Positions 45,827-47,800 of a stretch of 47,800 nt of DNA are shown here, piece by piece. The stretch lies in NCBI RefSeq assembly GCF_003264365.1, contig NZ_PYAK01000046.1, forward strand, positions 1 through 47,800. Direction: 5' to 3'. The translations under genes were made by a program, and so were the position numbers. Every line of letters begins with the position of its first letter. Position 1 is the stretch's first letter. Under the pieces are notes generated by a model. That model saw nothing but the letters and a program-made list of their open reading frames with translations. It was not told the origin of the DNA and made no database searches. Origin of the DNA: Micromonospora noduli. Its GTDB lineage: Bacteria; Actinomycetota; Actinomycetes; Mycobacteriales; Micromonosporaceae.

Positions 45827-47088
45827 TGCCGGACGTCTTCGCCGACCTGGTCGGTCAGGACGAGGCGGTGGTCGAGCTGCGGCGCGCCGCAGCCGCGGCA
45901 GCCGCCGTGCTGCGTGCTGGCGTGGCCGCGTTGGTCACCGCCGGCCCGGCCAGCGGTAACGAGTCCGCTGCCGACGACGCCGCGACCGGCGGGGTGGATC
46001 CGTCCGCCGGGATGACGCACGCGTGGATCTTCACCGGCCCACCCGGCTCCGGCCGCTCGGTCGCCGCACGGGCGTTCGCCGCCGCACTGGAGTGCGTGCA
46101 CGGGACCGGCTGCGGCGAGTGCCCCGGCTGCCACACCACCATGGGCGGCACCCACGCCGACGTGCGGATGGTGGTGCCGGAAGGACTCTCCATCGGCGTC
46201 GGCGAGATGCGCGCCCTGGTGCTCCGCGCGGCCAGCACCCCGTCCGGCGGGCGCTGGCAGGTGGTGGTCATCGAGGACGCCGACCGGCTCACCGAGGCCG
46301 CCGGCAACGCGCTGCTCAAGGCGATCGAGGAACCCCCACCGCGGACGGTCTTCCTGCTCTGCGCCCCGTCCACCCACCCGGACGACATCTCGGTGACCAT
46401 CCGGTCGCGCTGTCGGGTCGTACCCCTGCGGCAGCCGCCGGCCGACGCGGTGGCCGAGGTGCTGGTTCGTCGGGACGGCATCGCGCCCGACGTGGCGCAG
46501 TGGGCGGCGGCGGCCGCGCAGGGCCACGTGGGTCGGGCCCGCCGGCTGGCCCGCGACCCGGAGGCCCGCAAACGACGCGAGGCGGTGCTCGCGGTGCCCC
46601 GCCGGTTGACCGGTGTCGGCGCGGCGTTCGACGCGGCGTCGGCGCTGATCGAGGCGGCCGAGGCGGAAGCTGAGGCGTCGGTCACCGAGGCCGACACGAC
46701 CGAGCGGGCGGCACTGGAGACGGCGCTCGGCGCAGGCGGCACCGGCCGGGGCGCGGCCGGCGCCATGCGAGGCGCTGCCGGGCAGCTCAAGGAGCTGGAG
46801 AAGCGGCAGAAGTCCCGGGCCACCCGGGCCCAGCGGGACGCACTGGACCGGGCGCTGGTCGACCTCGCGGGCTTCTACCGGGACGCGCTCACCATGGCGC
46901 TGCGCGCGCCCGTCGCCCCGGTGCACACCGACACGGCCGCGCTGGCCGGCACCGGCGCGCAGAAGTGGGACGCCGAGGGGTCACTGCGCCGGTTGGAGGC
47001 CGTGCTCGCCTGCCGTGCGGCGATCGAGGCGAACGTCAAGCCGCGGATCGCGGTCGAGGCGATGATGCTCGCCCTCTGGAAGGGCTGA
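45826..47088 (+). CDS. holB: DNA polymerase III subunit delta'
   Basis: A 420-residue clamp-loader ATPase-fold subunit. The modified Walker A GPPGSGRSVAARAF (about 65-78) has Arg for Lys, as is usual in actinobacterial delta'. The zinc-type cluster CVHGTGCGECPGCHTTM (about 90-106), WQVVVIEDADRLTEAAGNALLKAIEEPP (sensor and Walker B-like, about 144-171) and IRSRCRVVPL (SRC motif) follow in order. It works in the clamp loader that puts the beta sliding clamp on DNA. An Ala-rich linker (GTGRGAAGAMRGAAG) separates the C-terminal collar domain. ATG at 45826 shares its first base with the tmk stop (TGATG). Confidence 0.93.
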   Translation: MPDVFADLVGQDEAVVELRRAAAAAAAVLRAGVAALVTAGPASGNESAADDAATGGVDPSAGMTHAWIFTGPPGSGRSVAARAFAAALECVHGTGCGECPGCHTTMGGTHADVRMVVPEGLSIGVGEMRALVLRAASTPSGGRWQVVVIEDADRLTEAAGNALLKAIEEPPPRTVFLLCAPSTHPDDISVTIRSRCRVVPLRQPPADAVAEVLVRRDGIAPDVAQWAAAAAQGHVGRARRLARDPEARKRREAVLAVPRRLTGVGAAFDAASALIEAAEAEAEASVTEADTTERAALETALGAGGTGRGAAGAMRGAAGQLKELEKRQKSRATRAQRDALDRALVDLAGFYRDALTMALRAPVAPVHTDTAALAGTGAQKWDAEGSLRRLEAVLACRAAIEANVKPRIAVEAMMLALWKG

Positions 47089-47104
47089 CCCGCGCTTCCC
47101 GGCG

Positions 47105-47113
47105 TTGTCCACA
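47105..47113 (+). promoter_or_regulatory. DnaA-box-like sequence
   Basis: TTGTCCACA equals the Streptomyces DnaA-box consensus and is followed by GGC, like the pair near 19119-19146. It lies between holB and the YbaB-like gene, about 97 bp before the latter's start. Confidence 0.45.
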
Positions 47114-47209
47114 GGCATCGACAGGCCCGATTGCGGTGCGGTACGGTCCCTGTGCCGTGGTGACGGTGGCACCACACTGAGTGATGGATCACCCGGGAGG
47201 AGTCGGCCG

Positions 47210-47539
47210 ATGCCGCGGGGGGAGATCGACGAAGCCTGGATCGAGGAGGCGGTGCGACGCTACCGCCGGATCGAGTCCCTCCAGGCCGAGTTCGACCAGG
47301 CGGTGTCGACCGTTGAGGTGACCGTCCGCTCGCCGGACGGCCTGGTCGAGGTGGTGGTCACCGCCGGTGGACGGATCACCGACGTCCGGTTCCTCGGGCC
47401 GCTGCACACCCGCAGCCCGCGCGACGTGGCCGGTTCCGTGCAGGCCGCGGTCACCGCGGCGGCCGACGCCGCCGAATGGGCCCGGGAAAAGCTGCACAAC
47501 GAGACGTTCGCCGCCTACCGACCGCTCGCGGGGGCCTGA
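47210..47539 (+). CDS. YbaB/EbfC-like nucleoid-associated protein family member
   Basis: A 109-residue protein: an N-terminal helix (DEAWIEEAVRRYRRIESLQAEFDQAVSTV), two strands (VEVTVRSPDGLVEVVVTAGGRITDVRFL) and a C-terminal helix (DVAGSVQAAVTAAADAAEWAREKLHNETF), the YbaB/EbfC fold. YbaB proteins bind DNA as dimers; the actinobacterial copies next to WXG/EspC-like genes belong to type VII-linked clusters and need not bind DNA. ATG at 47210 follows GGGAGGAG by 7 bases. It is followed one base after its stop by an EspC-like gene, so the two are one operon. Confidence 0.88.
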   Translation: MPRGEIDEAWIEEAVRRYRRIESLQAEFDQAVSTVEVTVRSPDGLVEVVVTAGGRITDVRFLGPLHTRSPRDVAGSVQAAVTAAADAAEWAREKLHNETFAAYRPLAGA

Positions 47540-47540
47540 G

Positions 47541-47800
47541 ATGGACACACTGCGCGCGCTCTCCGCGCGACTGGACGAGGCGAGCGCCACGCTCACAGTC
47601 GTTTCGCACACCGTCACCGCCAGCGATCCGGCCCAGGCCGCGTTCGGCGCCGACGCACCGGGCCGCCCGGGCGAGATCGGTCGGGCGCTGCACCGGCAGT
47701 GGACCACCGCCACCGACGACCGGGCCCGGGAGGCCCGCGCCGCGGCCGGTCGACTGGCCGCCGCCGCGGCGGCCGTGCGGGAGGCCGCCGACCGCTACGC
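47541..47800 (+). CDS. EspC/WXG100-like type VII secretion target (3'-partial)
   Basis: The open frame begins one base after the YbaB-like stop at ATG 47541 and runs off the window after 86 codons, so the end is unknown. It reads MDTLRALSARLDEAS, a helix, then a Gly/Pro turn (AFGADAPGRPGEIGRAL), then a long Ala-rich helix with a Trp (HRQWTTATDDRAREA) ending ADRYA at the window edge. Two helices around a Gly turn with a C-terminal YxxxD signal, whose Tyr is visible, is the ESX EspC pattern, as expected next to a YbaB-like gene. Its partner and any toxin would lie downstream. Confidence 0.7.
   Translation, partial: MDTLRALSARLDEASATLTVVSHTVTASDPAQAAFGADAPGRPGEIGRALHRQWTTATDDRAREARAAAGRLAAAAAAVREAADRY

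Noticed and set aside
1..47800. tRNA or rRNA genes
   Set aside because: I looked for cloverleaf-like segments with a T-loop GGTTCGA and CCA-adjacent stem and saw none that were convincing; a tRNA scan would settle this.

Overview
The window is very GC-rich with strong third-position G/C bias, many GTG starts, ATGA stop/start couplings and TANNNT -10 hexamers. Gene content and order (SseB-like protein, InhA-type M6 proteases, HAD phosphatase / 6C RNA / Ssd / Tad cluster, MrfA-like helicase, H+-pyrophosphatase, TopA, MFS-thymidylate kinase, HolB) point to an actinobacterial chromosome, most likely Micromonospora or a close relative in the Micromonosporaceae. This is a judgement from recognised families and synteny, not from a search.

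Layout. 1-3.6 kb: the 3' part of a large SseB-domain protein, a coupled small protein, and an alpha/beta hydrolase that lacks its nucleophile. 3.7-9.4 kb: two secreted M6 metalloproteases in tandem, each with its own terminator. 9.6-13.5 kb: acetyl-CoA synthetase, a divergent Fic-fold protein with a degenerate catalytic motif, and a membrane-anchored HAD-IB phosphatase. 13.7 kb: a 6C small RNA with three hairpins whose loops are runs of C. Its 3' end is repeated at 15.94 kb, and the 2.2 kb in between holds an integrase fragment, a TPR-membrane protein and a TmrB-like ATPase. I read this as the remnant of an element that integrated into the 6C RNA gene.

16.1-19.0 kb: a serine beta-lactamase-like hydrolase and an ECF sigma factor coupled to a membrane partner. 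19.2-24.5 kb: a translationally coupled Ssd-TadA-TadB-TadC-Flp-TadE-TadE-like cluster, preceded by two DnaA-box-like sequences. The 56-codon pilin-like gene at 23493 is easily missed. 24.5-25.2 kb: a gene-free zone with three families of short repeats. 25.2-28.6 kb: LURP-one protein, a 69-residue unknown behind a CebR-type operator, and a DEAD/DEAH helicase. 28.8-33.6 kb: STAS and HATPase switch proteins, proton-pumping pyrophosphatase, a lipoprotein and an unknown. 34-36.8 kb: topA with a striking AT-rich hairpin terminator.

36.9-40 kb: a TetR-led operon (TetR, ABM-domain protein, zinc-free quinone oxidoreductase, SGNH hydrolase). 40-43.4 kb: FAD-linked aldonolactone/alditol-type oxidase divergent from a second TetR, then a PLP amino-acid deaminase/aldolase. 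43.5-47.8 kb: MFS-dTMP kinase fusion, DNA polymerase III delta', then a YbaB-like / EspC-like pair that runs off the window.

Most of the window is housekeeping or ordinary accessory content. The most unusual signal is the apparent use of the 6C RNA 3' end as an integration site.
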